Below, in pieces: positions 12,726 to 25,300 of a stretch of DNA of 64,000 nt (within the stretch, counting starts at the first letter, position 1; every line of letters begins with the position of its first letter). The notes beneath the pieces were generated by a model that had not been told where the DNA came from, made no database searches, and saw nothing but the letters and a program-made list of their open reading frames with translations. Source of the stretch: Struthio camelus (Eukaryota; Chordata; Aves; Struthioniformes; Struthionidae); contig NC_090944.1 in assembly GCF_040807025.1 (NCBI RefSeq), positions 113,088,238-113,152,237 of the forward strand. Reading direction: 5' to 3'. A program made the translations under genes and the position numbers.

Positions 12726-15700
12726 CATCGCGGTCCTAAGCATCAATATCCTGAGACTAGAATATATGTTGCTTTGTTTCTTCTAATGGGAAAAGCTGGG
12801 AAAGGAGGAGAGCACAGGCTGGTTAACTGGCTTTTTCACAGCGTGTTTTACATACCTCACTTGCAAACTAGCCTGCAGATCAGTTTGTTACTGAGTTTTT
12901 TGAAAAACGCAGTTGTCGTTATGGTCTCTGTGAAGTTCCCCACGGATGAGTTTTCACATTTCAGAAAGCACTATGGTAGTTTCTGCCTAATAGGAAAACT
13001 GGCAGTTGTGGCAATTTTCAAAATCACATGTTTAAGCTAGTAAATATCAAATGCTTGCAATGAGCTATTTCAGTAACTTTTTATTAATTACCTTAGAAGA
13101 TGTCGGTAAGGCCTGAGTACTTCATACAGATAATAATTTAATTTCATGACCTAAAGCCCTTCTGCAGAATTCTTAATTTTACTGTAATTCTATGAAGAAA
13201 TAATATTTAAAATAACCAAGTTTGCACTTCCAATTTGCTTATTATTTCATGGAAGGAATTATTTTAATCGGCTATGAAAATGTTAATCATAAAATGTACT
13301 TAAATAGGATCCCATATTTAACAGTGATTTTTAACAACTCTGCAGGTTGCGTACATTTTCAGCAAAAAATGTTTCTTTAAATTCAGTAGTGTCATTAATG
13401 CATCAATAGAGTATTTGTGGTGCCGTCAGAATGAATGACATATTCCGGTAGCTATTTTAAAAGTTAGAACAGAACATATGTTCAGAAATCATATTAAGAA
13501 CAGCTTTGCTAAGTCCAGAAATCAAAGTAGATCATATTTTGCCATATAGCTTTGAATTATTCTAAATAAGTCAAGGGCAAACTAAAGCTTTTGTCAGTAA
13601 AAGAAGCATCGGTTTAGATGGATGTAGCCTTTTGAACTCCTGCTACTTTTTAAATAATTTTTGCAATACTGCTCCTAAGGACTAAGTCCAACAGCAGTGA
13701 AAAGTACTGACTACTCCACAGGTTTGAGCTGTGCAGCAGCGTGCACAAAATAAGTCATTGCATGGAGAAAGTAATTAAATGTCGGTGATGTGCTCTGTGC
13801 AAGTGTTCCTACAGGAACGGTTAAGAGGAATGGTACTTTCGAGAGGGACCATAAGAGGGCTGGCTGCCGCCACAGCATTTATCTGGTTGCTAAGGGGACA
13901 GTGCGTTAAGCACTTTCTTTTGTTAGTAGATAGATAGATACTGCCAGGCTCGTCTGCAGGGACCAGCTTCTCCTCCTCTGCATGCAGAGCAGCTGCACAG
14001 AAGTAGCTGGCGCGGGGTCGCAGAGCGGGCGGCTCGGAGCCGCATGGGTTACAGGTGGGAGGGAGAGGGAGGGAAAGGCAAGGCAGCAGCCGAGAGGGCA
14101 CGAAAAGCAGCCAGGGAGCGATGAGGAGCTAATGCCAAGGGAGCCTTGTCATGGCAACGGGAGCGACTTAGACAAGGTTGGCCAAGAAGGGTAACTGTGG
14201 GCAGGTCTGGCCAAGACTTGTCACCAACACAGGACTTGCACACTTGCTGTAAATAGCTAATCCTAAAAATGCTTTGGAACGGTGTTAGCTTTTCCTTGTC
14301 TTTGGGAGGACAGCTAACCCTCTGCACTGCCACGACAGGCTTTGAGCAGACCCCTTGTACGAGCCACCTGCGCCATCGGGAGGTAAATCTCTCCCACTCT
14401 CACATTTCCAGCACCATTTGGTGAACCTTCACCTTCGGGAACACCCTGATGGAAAAACCTTTGTACCATTGAAAGCACTCAGATGAAAAATTTTTAACTT
14501 TGCCTCTGCGTGTGCTATAACGTTAGGGCTTGATACAGCTCAGCCTTCATTCAAACTGTTTGTAGCCTTTCCTTTCATCTCAGGTCATAAGAACAAGGTT
14601 ATTTTGTGCTGGCGTGAACCACAGTGGTAGGCTCTGTTAGCATCCAAAATCTTGTTCAGTCTAAAAATAGCCATCCGTGAGGAGCTGGATCATATCTTCA
14701 CATCCTCTTTTAATGTTCTAAATACGAATAATAGAAATTGAATATGTATTTGTTCCATGATATTGCCTTTGTGGCTTTTGATGAAGAAAATTTATTCTAT
14801 AAAAAAACAGATATATCTTTCTGAATGGCTGAGCATTCGTACTCTCTGTCTGTCCATCGCTATTGTATGCTACAGTTTGTCTAATTGGAAGGCCATAGAA
14901 TTATTCTGTTCTGTAAGAAAGTACTGTAATTTCAATCCACTTGCGTGGTGAGAGATTCGTAGGTGATACCTGTCTTTGAAAAAGCAAGTATTTTTATTAA
15001 ATTGTATATGTTATTTTGAAAGTATGGCTGAATGGCTCATTTTTTGTATTTTATTGGCATTGCATAGGTTGTTTGTTGTCTTTCAGATTTTTAGTCTGAT
15101 TTCCCAAGCGAATGAGGCGTATGTGAACACACTCTATTTGTCAAATGCTTCTCCCCTACCCTCAGCTTTGAAATGTTTGATTGGTTTCGTTAAGATCCCA
15201 GAGATACTTAGGGGCCTCTTTCTAGTTTCATGGACACTGACTGCTGTGTAGAGGGGAGAGAATGAAATTAGTGCCCCCATTGAGGAAAAGGCCAGGAAAA
15301 TTCACCAACTATGAGAATTCGTCATTTATACTTTTTGCTCAGCGGCATCTGACTGGCCAATCCTCACACATATTTTGACTGTCCGAGCAGCATATCAATA
15401 GCTCTGGAATAATTGCAACATGTGCTATTATCTGTGGAGATATAACAGCGGATGTGGTGGGGGCAAACTATGGTTACCCCATAGAGGAGGGTGAAGAACT
15501 GAGCCTACAGTTGACCCGTTGCCTTAGTTCTGCTCCTCATGGAGCAACTGGTATGGCCACATGGATTTTGGATTAGTTTGGCACTGGATGATAGGGACTT
15601 CTTCTTTGGAACTGCACTTGACAGTCCCAACTGTAACTTAATGCTGATTTTGTTTTGGAACACTGCAAGGTAACACAGTGGAATAACATTTACTTCAGTA

Positions 15701-16798
15701 ACTTGAGCAGGCTGAGTTTTTTGAGTGCACCAGTAAGTGTTATAATCCATCACTGAAGTTTGCATGTGACTCGTGTGGCTAATTGGACATCAGCTAAAAT
15801 ATTAGGCACCAAAAATTTATGTTTTAATTTATGTTTTCAGTTCATATTTCTGTAGCATATGAAATGCCCATAAATTAACCACAGTGAAACTGAGCACACA
15901 TCTTCCTGCCTTAGCTCATAGGAAATTGTTAACCGTACCCTAGCTGGAAATCTGACCTTGTGGAGTACAGAATTTGGCAGAAGGAAGGTGCTGCTGGAGA
16001 TATTCTTTTCCAGTTCCTCAATCATTTATTCATGAACGTGATGTTACACACTGAGTGGTATTCAGCCAAATTGTTTGCTTCAAGAGTCAGGTTATGACTC
16101 CTACCCAGGAACTGCGGAATAGAGGGTATCTGGGTAGATCCCTCTGACCAGATGTAGCTGTGCAGTTTGTGTCAGAGGGCCCAGACTGTCTTTCCTAGCT
16201 TTCAAAAGCTATGAGAAGCAAAGACTAAGAGTCATAGAGTATTCACTTAGTGCCAACAACCTAATGATGCAAACCTGAATATTAAGAGTTCAGGTATTTA
16301 AAGTCCTAATAAAGAACACTTTGTGTGAGAAACTAATCTGGATGGACATAAGTTTCCTATCTGATTGGCAGCCTTCACAAAATTGCTGCCAAAAATTCTT
16401 AGGGAAAGATGTAAACCGGTATCCCAAATCAGTTAGGGCATGGCACTACATCATAATTCTTAGTCATCTCTTTGTCTGCTGAAGCAATAAGATCTTTGGG
16501 AGATATCTTTTGAAGATATCTCAGAGGTCATGTTTTAACTTTGCATTCTGGGTTAGAGCTTTTCTGTTTGTTTGTTTTGATACTGCTCCATCAGATTTTT
16601 CTTTTACCTTCCTATAAATAACCCGCAAGGGTAGAATACCCTAGAACTGCACATCACGTTACTTCTTAATGGTACTTTTGTAAGGGCAAAGCTTCTGGTT
16701 GAAAGCAGCCTTTCAGTTTTGTGGGAGTTCTGATCTGTTCTTTCAAAATCTGTTTTCATTTCAGATTGGAACACAACTGGACAAATTGAACACACACA

Positions 16799-16829
<31 letters not shown>

Positions 16830-18839
16830 TCGCGCACACACACACACACATACTTGCAAACACATTGGAATATCTCAGTAAGTGAAATTTCAATAAAACA
16901 TTGAGTTTTCTAACTGAAATATTTTATTTTTATAAAATCAAGATGGTTCATTTACATTTCAACATTACATTTATGTAAACATAATATGAAAGTAAAACAT
17001 AATATGAAGTAAAAAAGGCTAGAAATGAAAAGTTTTTCTGAGATGAAAGGCCTTACATATGTTCCTAATCTTTTCCTCCCAATGGTATTTCATTGAAACC
17101 ATTATTTCTCTGCAGAGTACCTACATCTGAATGAAATGGCAATATTCCACTGGAAAATCTACATTCAGCTGTTTCAAGCTTTCTTCTACTGTTTATTTAA
17201 TTGTGAACCCATTTTGTTCATGTCATGACAATTATAGATAGCCTATCTGCCTGGCAGCTTAATTAGCAGATTTTTAATCTAGGACTTCAGCCTTTCTGGT
17301 TACTGGCAGCCTGTATTTTGTAACTCCTTCAGTCATTCTTTTCGTTCATATACACTATGGTTTTCATATAGTCTGTTTTCATTAAGCATAGACTCTTGCA
17401 GTCTTTATTTAATCAGATCTGCTTCATAGTAAGATGATTATGACTAAGGTGGAGGAGAAAATGAAAATAGGTTTGGTGTGGATCATGCCTTAAACGTGCA
17501 AAGTATCGTTTTATAATAAGGATCAGATAATTTAGAGACAATCATGAGATAAACTCCCCCAAAAGTACTTGCCAGTTTTGAGAAAAAGTAGTGCAGAGTT
17601 CTACTCAGAAAAGGCAAATATTTATAAATAACACACACGTGCATACAATAAAGGTATATAAACAACGGCATTGAGATAAGTTAAACAAGAGATTTGGTCT
17701 TAAGATGTAATTGTGTCATATTTACTGTACTTATTTCATATCATCTGGCTATACTTGTTTTCCCGGTAACCCGAGACCTTCATGACTTTTAATGTATTTA
17801 TTCTCCTATGGGCTTTATGCCATAATTTCCAGTAGCTTTCAATTTTAATCACTGAAGTGGCTTCACATCAATGCAGTGGGAGAAGTTTCTCCAGCAAAGG
17901 TACTTTGCTGAAAACTTTAGGGCTTACCGGATAAAATATATTGTGTATGTGTCAGTTAGTTGTTATTACTGAGGTAAACTAGCTATCAGTAAATTTGTTC
18001 ACAGATCAGGTGATAAAGTCTTCCCTTTGGCAGGAAACTACTGATAACCTGGAAATTATTCGTATGCTGGACCGATTTGTCAGAGTTGCTTAGTTACAGA
18101 ATGTTAAGGTTAGAAGCTAAAGCTACCACAAATGAGAATATGCCAGAATTACGGTAACTTAACGCACTACTGGATCTTGGTTCGTTCTCAGACACCGTCT
18201 GTGTTGTGCACCAAGTCAGCCAAGAGGTACTATGGAGGAAAAAACTCCACAATCCTGTGGTGGCACCGCACAAGGCATTATGTGCACAGCGGAGCACGTG
18301 AAGACTGCATCGGTAATTTTCATTGTGACATTTCCTATTTTTCAGCTGCTTTCCTTAGCCAAAGTAACATGTTTTCTGCAGCTTTACTGATGTATATAGG
18401 CTTTCCATGCATTCATATATATATGTGCATACAGAACCTCTGCACTCTTGTCTGCAGTTGCTGTGTATAAAGTTATGCAGATGTTTATGGCACATGTCTG
18501 ATTCATACAAAAAGCTAATAGTTTTCTTTTCTGTTTCCAATCTTTCCAAAAAAAGAAAAAAAAAAAAGGAAAGTGGTCAGTCAGACTTTCCATTTAGGAA
18601 TATCACCTTTTTCTTATAAAACTTGGAACACGTGCAAAACTTCCAGGATGATCAGCTGTTGATGGCAAGGGAACAACACTTCAAAATCTTGCCTGTCCTG
18701 AATGCGAAAAAAAAAAAGCCATCATCGGAGGGGAAGGGAATCAAGCTTTTCCTCCTAATTACCTTACTAACTTTTAAGGAAGGAGGGGATATGATGTTTA
18801 TATCCCTCGCCCCACAAAACTTCATGGAAAATCTCCAAC
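12726..18839. other. Intergenic region upstream of SYT14
   Basis: Mostly AT-rich with no convincing gene. It includes a GATA-type short tandem (about 13926-13940), a GC-richer, purine-rich pocket at about 13960-14170, and the alternating CA/CG tract described separately. Open frames here are short or low-complexity. Confidence 0.55.
16791..16850. repeat. (CA)n(CG)n(CA)n alternating tract
   Basis: About 60 bases of almost perfect purine-pyrimidine alternation: CA dinucleotides from 16791, a CG block at about 16814-16829, one break (CTCG at 16829-16832), then CG and CA again to 16850. Such tracts are length-variable microsatellites and known candidates for left-handed (Z) DNA. Confidence 0.95.
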
Positions 18840-18946
18840 CAACCCCGGCGGGTCGGCCCCCAATCTTTGTCCGACCGCCTCCACGGGGCGACCGGCGCCC
18901 AGACCTCGAGAGACGGCGCGGTGCCCAAGGCGAGCCGGGAGCCGCC

Positions 18947-18960
18947 GGGCGGGGCGGGGC
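18947..18960 (+). promoter_or_regulatory. Tandem GC boxes (Sp1/KLF-type)
   Basis: GGGCGGGGCGGGGC carries two overlapping GGGCGG-type boxes about 390 bases upstream of the SYT14 start codon, inside the CpG island. These are typical Sp1/KLF sites of TATA-less promoters. Their role here is inferred from position only. Confidence 0.6.
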
Positions 18961-19030
18961 CGCTGGGCCCCGGCCCCTGCGGGCGGGCAGGAGGCAGGCA
19001 GGGAGGGAGGCGGGAGCGCGCGTGAGGTGG

Positions 19031-19075
19031 CGAAGCCCTTCGGTTAAACGACCACCGAAGCCCTTCGGTTAAACG
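19031..19075 (+). repeat. Two-copy tandem repeat with 25-bp period
   Basis: The 20-mer CGAAGCCCTTCGGTTAAACG occurs identically at 19031-19050 and 19056-19075. Each copy contains the small palindrome CGAAG-CC-CTTCG and the AT-containing GGTTAAACG, which stands out in this GC-rich island. It lies just upstream of the CGG tract and could be a duplicated protein-binding site or a simple duplication. Confidence 0.95.
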
Positions 19076-19114
19076 GCCGCCGTTCGAATTCGGCGGCGCG
19101 CGCGCAGGGGAGCA

Positions 19115-19115
<1 letters not shown>

Positions 19116-19181
<66 letters not shown>
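19116..19181 (+). repeat. SYT14: (CGG)22 trinucleotide repeat in the SYT14 5' leader
   Basis: There are 22 uninterrupted CGG units, ending 171 bases before the SYT14 start codon. A complementary (GCC)6 run at 19225-19242 lies 43 bases downstream, so a strong RNA or DNA hairpin is possible. CGG tracts in 5' leaders are known elsewhere (FMR1 and others) to be unstable and to affect translation. Whether this tract is transcribed depends on the transcription start site, which is unknown. Confidence 0.95.
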
Positions 19182-19352
19182 GGAGGAGTCACGCGCCCTG
19201 GCACGCTCCGTCCCCCCGCCCCTCGCCGCCGCCGCCGCCGCCCCCACCTCCGCCGCCCGTCCCCGCGCGGCGCTGCTGTCTCGCAGCCTCGGCGCCCGGC
19301 AGCGCCTCTCCTGCGTGCGCTCCACTTGGTACGGCCCACCCCGGGGGGGATC

Positions 19353-19365
19353 ATGGCGATTGATG
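19353..19365 (+). CDS. SYT14: SYT14 exon 1, coding part (13 bases)
   Basis: Codes for Met-Ala-Ile-Asp plus the first base of a glycine codon. The ATG has A at -3 and G at +4, a strong initiation context. The donor GTAAGTAG at 19366 is consensus. The first G joins GT at the start of exon 2 to make GGT (Gly), giving MAIDGG, which fits the known SYT14 start. No ATG occurs between the CGG tract and this start codon. The exon lies in the CpG island and its 5' end is undefined. Confidence 0.93.
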
Positions 19366-22300
19366 GTAAGTAGGCCAATAACGGGCTCCTCTCGCCCCGA
19401 ATGACTCCCCTCCCCCAGCCCCCTCCTCTCCCCTCCCCCGGGCACGGGGAGGGGGCCGGCGGCGGAGGAGGGCTCCCGCCGGGCCTCGGGGTGGGGGCGC
19501 AGCGCAGGCGAGCGGCGTGGCCGGCCGGCCGTGCCCGGGGCCGGGCTGAGGGGGGTCTGCGGGGGTCGCCTCCTCCCCCTCATCCTCGGCAGCCCGCCGG
19601 GGGCTGCAGCGGGACTTGCTGCCTCCCCCGCGCCGGGCGGGCGCGGAGGGGTTGTTGCGCGAGCCGCGGGGAGGTGGTGGTGGTGTCCCCTCCTCTCGGG
19701 TACGTGTGTGTGTGAGTGTCTGTTTGCCTGGCAGGCTCGGAGGAGGTAAATAATCCCTGGCAGGGTGGCTGACATCCTTCCTTTTCCCTCCTCCTCCTCC
19801 TCCTCGCCGCCTGCCCCAGGGATGCCAGGCGTGTGCCTTTAGGTGCTGCAGAGGAGACGGCGGTTCGGTAGTGGCGAAACGCTTCCTTGCTGTGTTGTGA
19901 ACCGCCCTTGCTCTGGCTGGGAGGTGCAGGTGGATGGTCCGGGAGCCCGGTGCCTCCCTCAGCGGGCGCTGGGCAGCTGGGGCTGCAGCAAGGCGGCTTC
20001 CCCCGAGGCCCGGACTGGAGTTGGGGCTGTGCGAACAGGCAGGTGCTTCTGCCTGCTGGATGCGCTGGGGAGACCGACCCGGCACAATCTACCCTGAGAT
20101 GAGTTTCTAGGGACTGTTGTTGTTTTCCAGACCTTCTGAATGAGAGGATGCCTCAAAATCCGGAATGTGATTGTAAATGTTAGGTGCTGAAACGTGCATG
20201 GCGTTCTCCTTCCTCCTTAGAGAGACTTTGCCCGTTGTTTTAAAACTAATCGTCCCTGAGGTCTATGAAAACTAATTCCTTAGTCGAGGGACATTCCCTT
20301 CTCTCTCCTGAGAGCTAACAGGCTGTGTATAAGCTTGTGTCCTCAGTTCGTTCTGCTCATCGCTTTTTTTTTTCCTCTTTTAAAGGAGTAAGGTATAGTA
20401 GACACTTGTTGGGTTTATTTGGAGAGGATCATCTTAGAAGGCAGGGCTTCTAAGCTTTGTTTTGAAACCATCCTTCTAGACTCAGAAAGTGATTTTACAG
20501 GTTGTTTAAAAATTCCTTAAAAAAAACCCCCACCAAACTTAAATTTCTAGCAGAAGAAGGATTAAAGGTATGCTGCTTCCTCAAACTTAGTTTTTTCTTC
20601 CTGAAAGCATGTCTTTTTATAACCAAAAGAATCCAGGGAAACAGTGAAGAGATCAACTGTTCTTGTTTATTTTGCATGTGGGATGTTTTTGTGCTGTCAG
20701 TTTCCGTGGATTAGTAAATCAGGCCTCTGTAAGGAGAAGTGGCGCTTCGCAAGCGAAGTTGCATGTTCACCCTGTCTTGGAAGCTATGCATACCAGGAAT
20801 CTAAGTTGGACAGCTTTAAATTGGCCAGGTTCTTTTCTGCTGGAAAGCCATCTCAATATTATAAAGAAGGGAGCAAAACATTCTGCTGGGTCTGCACTTT
20901 TTATGTAACTCAAGCTCAGAAAGACAATTGTCAGTCCGTCATAATCTGTCAGTATTTTCAGGCTGCATTTTTCCAGAAATCCGTGAGAATTTGTAATAGA
21001 TCTGAAAATATTTATAAAGATTTAAAATTTGTGTCTAATATTTGTAGAGGATTCAGGCTATTACCTCTTAAAGACTAAAACAGGTACCCCTGGATGAATT
21101 AAGCAATCTAGCCTCTCAAAAGAATGAGACACTTCTCACTAGGGCCAGGGCAGACTTTCAGAATAGCCAGATTCTCCTGTAGGCACGTAATTAAATTGCC
21201 AAAATGGGAGTTCAGCTCTCCTGAGAGTGTGGTCCATAGATTAGAGTTAAAGGTGAGGCAGGATATGAAAATCCAATCACGAAACTGATCTGCTATGTTT
21301 TGATTTAGTTCTCTTCCTGAAGACAGGAGGTGAAATTAATTTTTCTGCTGTAATAGGAATGTAGCAACCTCTTTTTTTTTTTTTTTCTTCAAATGAGTAT
21401 CTGATTACTACAGATATGTTAATAGGTATTATAATCTCTATACCTCATCTTGGTGTTCTCCTCCTGTTCGTGTAATAGTATCTTCCTTGACTGTACTGTT
21501 TAGCAGTACTGCTTCCTGGTCAGCAATGTTTTAAAATGTGACTTTGATTTGAGTGACTACTGACTGCCTACTGTAAGGATCAAACTGCAGGACTTTAATC
21601 TACAAGTGTCAGAATACAGAATTTACACTGTGTCCAAGTAAATATTTGTATGATTTAATAACGTAATCGGAGAAAATACTTTGCTCTGTTTTAAAGACTG
21701 CAGTAGTAAAAGTTTTCAGGTTTTTTTTTTTTTTTTGGTAAAGCCATAGGAAATGAGCAAGATTGAAAACTTATAACTGAAGAATAAATATGAAGTAGTT
21801 CAAACTCCTTGTAGAAGAATATGTATATTATATTTGAAGAGTGCGCAAAATTAAAACAGCTCTCATTAAAATAGAATATGCTAGCTGCAAAGAATTAAGT
21901 GCTTTTGGCTGTTTGTTAAAAATTGTACGTACCATTTCCAGCGTCAGTATGTTAGCATACCAGTTTACATCAGTTTTAATGCTAACAACTGATTTTTTTT
22001 TTTTTTTAAGTGAAGTCTTTTGTATCGAGTTATAAAGAACCAAGAAAGTGAAGTTCATTTTGGTAAATGACAGTAGTTAGTTACTTCTGTATTATGGTTA
22101 CTGACAGACGTTTAAAAAATGAGTATTCTTCATGTGACCAAGTTCAAAGCCACAATTTTACTGATTGCAGCAATAGTTCTTTTTTTTTTCCCCCTAGAAA
22201 GTCAGTATCATATTAAAACTTAAAACAAAAAAAAATCTGGTATATAGTTTGCATAGTTCAGGCAGTCTCAAATTTCCTAGGAAACAGCTGAGGGCAACCC

Positions 22301-25300
22301 AAATGAAAAAGGATTGAAGAATTATAATTTAAAACTCTTATATGTGGTATCTTTATGCTGCTTTTCCCTTTTTTGAGCAATAGCAAAACTTGGGCACCTC
22401 TCAAGAACTTTGAATTGAGATCCAGGTGAAGAGCTAGTTATGGAAATCATGCTGTATGTAGGAGGGAAAAGAAGTGTAAATGTCCCAGTATGCGTTATAA
22501 TGTATGAGGATATCCACTTCTGTCGTCTTGAATCCACTTTTGCCAGGTTTTTGGACTACACTTGAACACGCTGTAACATGGTATAGACTATACAAAACTG
22601 TACATCCCTAAAGGAGGGGAATGTGTTTAGCGACTAACTTTTTCAGGCTAAGTTAATTCTTCTTGAATTCAAACTCTTCCAGGTTTCCATTGTGAGGAGC
22701 GTTAAAAATTGTGAAGTAGCATTAAAGAGAATAATAAGTAGTACAGATACCAGTTTTGCAACTTGAAAACTGACCAAATTTCTTATTTGGTAGAGCAGTG
22801 GATACTGGATCTAGTAGCTAAAAAGAAAGAACTTCAGTGTAATGCTATCTTTTAATAAGTTATTTCTTGAGTAATGGGATTAATGAACGTGATTTCCCAT
22901 ATTTTGTCCTGATGATACCACTGCTGTAGTACTTTACCGTCTTCCATTTCTTTATGGTTCCTGCTGCGGTATGCTGAGGTCCTCCTCATGTGTCTAGGCC
23001 TTTGAATACCTTTCATTTCATTCCTGCATCTCCAGAATCTCTCTGAAGTGTCCTCAGCTGTCTGATGTTTTTGACAAGATTGTCCTCTCTTTCCTCATCT
23101 GCTAGCTGTTTGGTTGGGAGCAGACAATGAAGCTGTTTGTACTGTGCATGGATTTATTGGCTGGTTGCTTGCCCCTGTATTTGGTGAGAGCACTGATAGC
23201 TGCTGGCTTTCATGAAACTTAGAAGTCTCAAAAATATTAAATTCCTGCATGTTTCTGCCGCTTTTAGTTTGAACTAGCCAATGACTTCAAAAGCAGTGGA
23301 CGGATGGGGCAGGAAACAGCCTGTTTAATTATATAACCCTCATTTCCTTGGGAAACAGACAAAAATTATTAAATGAAGCTACTTATTATTTATGGATATA
23401 AGAAGAAAAAAGAAGTTAAACACTGCTTCATTATAGGTTACATAAGAGCTCTCTCTAGTAGCAAACTTTGTAATCTAGAAAAGGAAATGAAAGTAAGAGC
23501 GATAACCTGGGTACTGTGCTTAGGTAGGAGTATCATGTGTCGCTTATAGGTTGAAGCTGGCCCATGGAATGGTTTTATCTTGCCTTCCAAGTTACCAGAG
23601 ATATTCAGGTGTCGTTACAGTATGCACTGGAAGGATGTAAGACAATACAGAGATCCTCAGGTTAGCCCGGACCTGAATTGGCTATAGCGCTTCTGAACCC
23701 AAGCTGATGCAGCCTGGGCAGGTGTTGGGAGCAACAGTAGTATCACATAAAGTTCAAGTGTAAGAACCGGTATTCTGTACCTATGCCAACTTTAATAAGT
23801 TTAAGTGTGATAGGGATCAAATGTCAGGATATCAGTTTTGAGCAGGCACACAGAATTGGTTTAATACTCAGTGTCTTATCCTCATTCATTGTCTGTAGTG
23901 GGAACTGTTTAGGGAGTATTACCTAGTGTTAACCTTCTGTTGTTGTCATTGTAGGTATGACTCCCTGCATTATTTACTGATAATTAAACCTGTGCCATAT
24001 ACAAAATTACAAACTTTCTTGTTGGATTTGTGTCATCACTGTAATGTCATGGGCATATTGAAATGAAAAGTCATTAGATCTCCTTCTCATTTTGGGTAAT
24101 ATAGTGGTGTACGTTTTTTAAAATATCTAACCTCTAATGCTGTACAGGCTTCTTCTGACAAGCTCCCAGTGGTCTAAGGTGAGACTATCATACTTTTTAT
24201 ATAAATGGCTGATCTATTCAAAGTGGAATTCTTCCTGAACACAGGTTAAGTTTTGAATGCTTAGCACTTTTTGCGAATTGAACTTTTGGCATTCAAGATA
24301 GGCATATAGGAAAACAAAAACACAGTGGCTACCTGATAAAAATGTTGGCTTGTATTACTTGCCCATCAACATACAGGCAGTTATAACAAAGAGGGAAAGA
24401 GCCGTACGGTCTTTAGGAAAACTTTCAACTGCTTTAGCGGTGAGGTCAAATTTTCTTTTCACCTTAATCCCAGACTGGCTCACTATGGTTCCTCCAGCTT
24501 TTGCAGTAAATGATGCAAGCGACCCACAGATGATAGTCGTCTTCCTGAATGTTGTCTGTTCTTTGGTCCGAATGATGCAAAGGTCCTGCATTGTAGATCA
24601 AAGTAGATGTGTACATGGGGACTGAAGTAAGGATTTGTAGTCAGCCTTTAATCCTTCCACTTTCTAATTCTTAAGTATTTGAGTCTTGGAAGTGGGAGAA
24701 ATTTTCTGCTTTCTACATAAATGTATCCCAGAGTGGGATAGAGAAAGCTTGCCAGGGTTTTCAAAGGTACTTGTTAGGCAGCAAATGAATGTTGAGACTG
24801 CAGACTAGTAGGTCAGCTTCTGCGGAGGAACAGGTCCTTCAATGTGAAAAGTGGTAGGTTTAGTATGATTGACACGCATTTTACAGGTATTTTTGTTTTG
24901 GAATGTAAAATAAGCATTTTTCCTAATAACTGGGCTATTTTGAAATAATGTTTGATAGTAATTTTCCTTTGTATCAAAGCTTACTATTTTATCTGAAATG
25001 CAAGAAATCCAGGTAGCACATTATTTCTATCAATGTATTTTTCTCGTAATTTCTTTGGTTTAACAAATTATTAAAATACATACTTTAAAAATAAATGATG
25101 TGCAAATCCATAGATCATTAATCATAGAAAACTAAATGCTTCTCAGCTCACTTTCTTTTCTGAAGCTCTGCTCTGGGCTGAAGATTGTGTGGCATTAACT
25201 AGCTAAACACTGTATGAATTAGCTGAACATCACACTAATTGTTAGGTTTTTTTTTTTTTATCCCTTTGTTAATATCATCTTTTGCTGTTGACACCTTTCT

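Larger units (their letters stand above)
18840..20000 (+). promoter_or_regulatory. SYT14: CpG island and promoter region of SYT14
   Basis: GC content and CpG density rise abruptly at about 18840 and fall again by about 20000-20100, in contrast to the AT-rich DNA on both sides. The island holds GC boxes, the CGG repeat and the first coding exon of SYT14 at 19353. No TATA box is evident, which is usual for CpG-island promoters, so transcription probably starts at several sites between the GC boxes and the CGG tract. The exact start site cannot be read from the sequence. Confidence 0.85.

Noticed and set aside
18623..19072. Plus-strand frame of 149 codons ending in the CpG island
   Set aside because: It crosses from AT-rich intergenic DNA into the promoter, and the second half is low-complexity Gly/Arg/Ala. 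No homology recognised.
18767..20085. Long proline/arginine-rich open frames on the minus strand across the CpG island (203, 243 and 244 codons)
   Set aside because: They come from GC-rich composition and from the CGG/CCG repeat lacking stops. Several frames are open at once, and the products are low-complexity with no recognisable domain.
20644..21078. 144-codon frame in intron 1
   Set aside because: No domain, no conserved motif, and no splice pair that would place it in phase with SYT14 exons.
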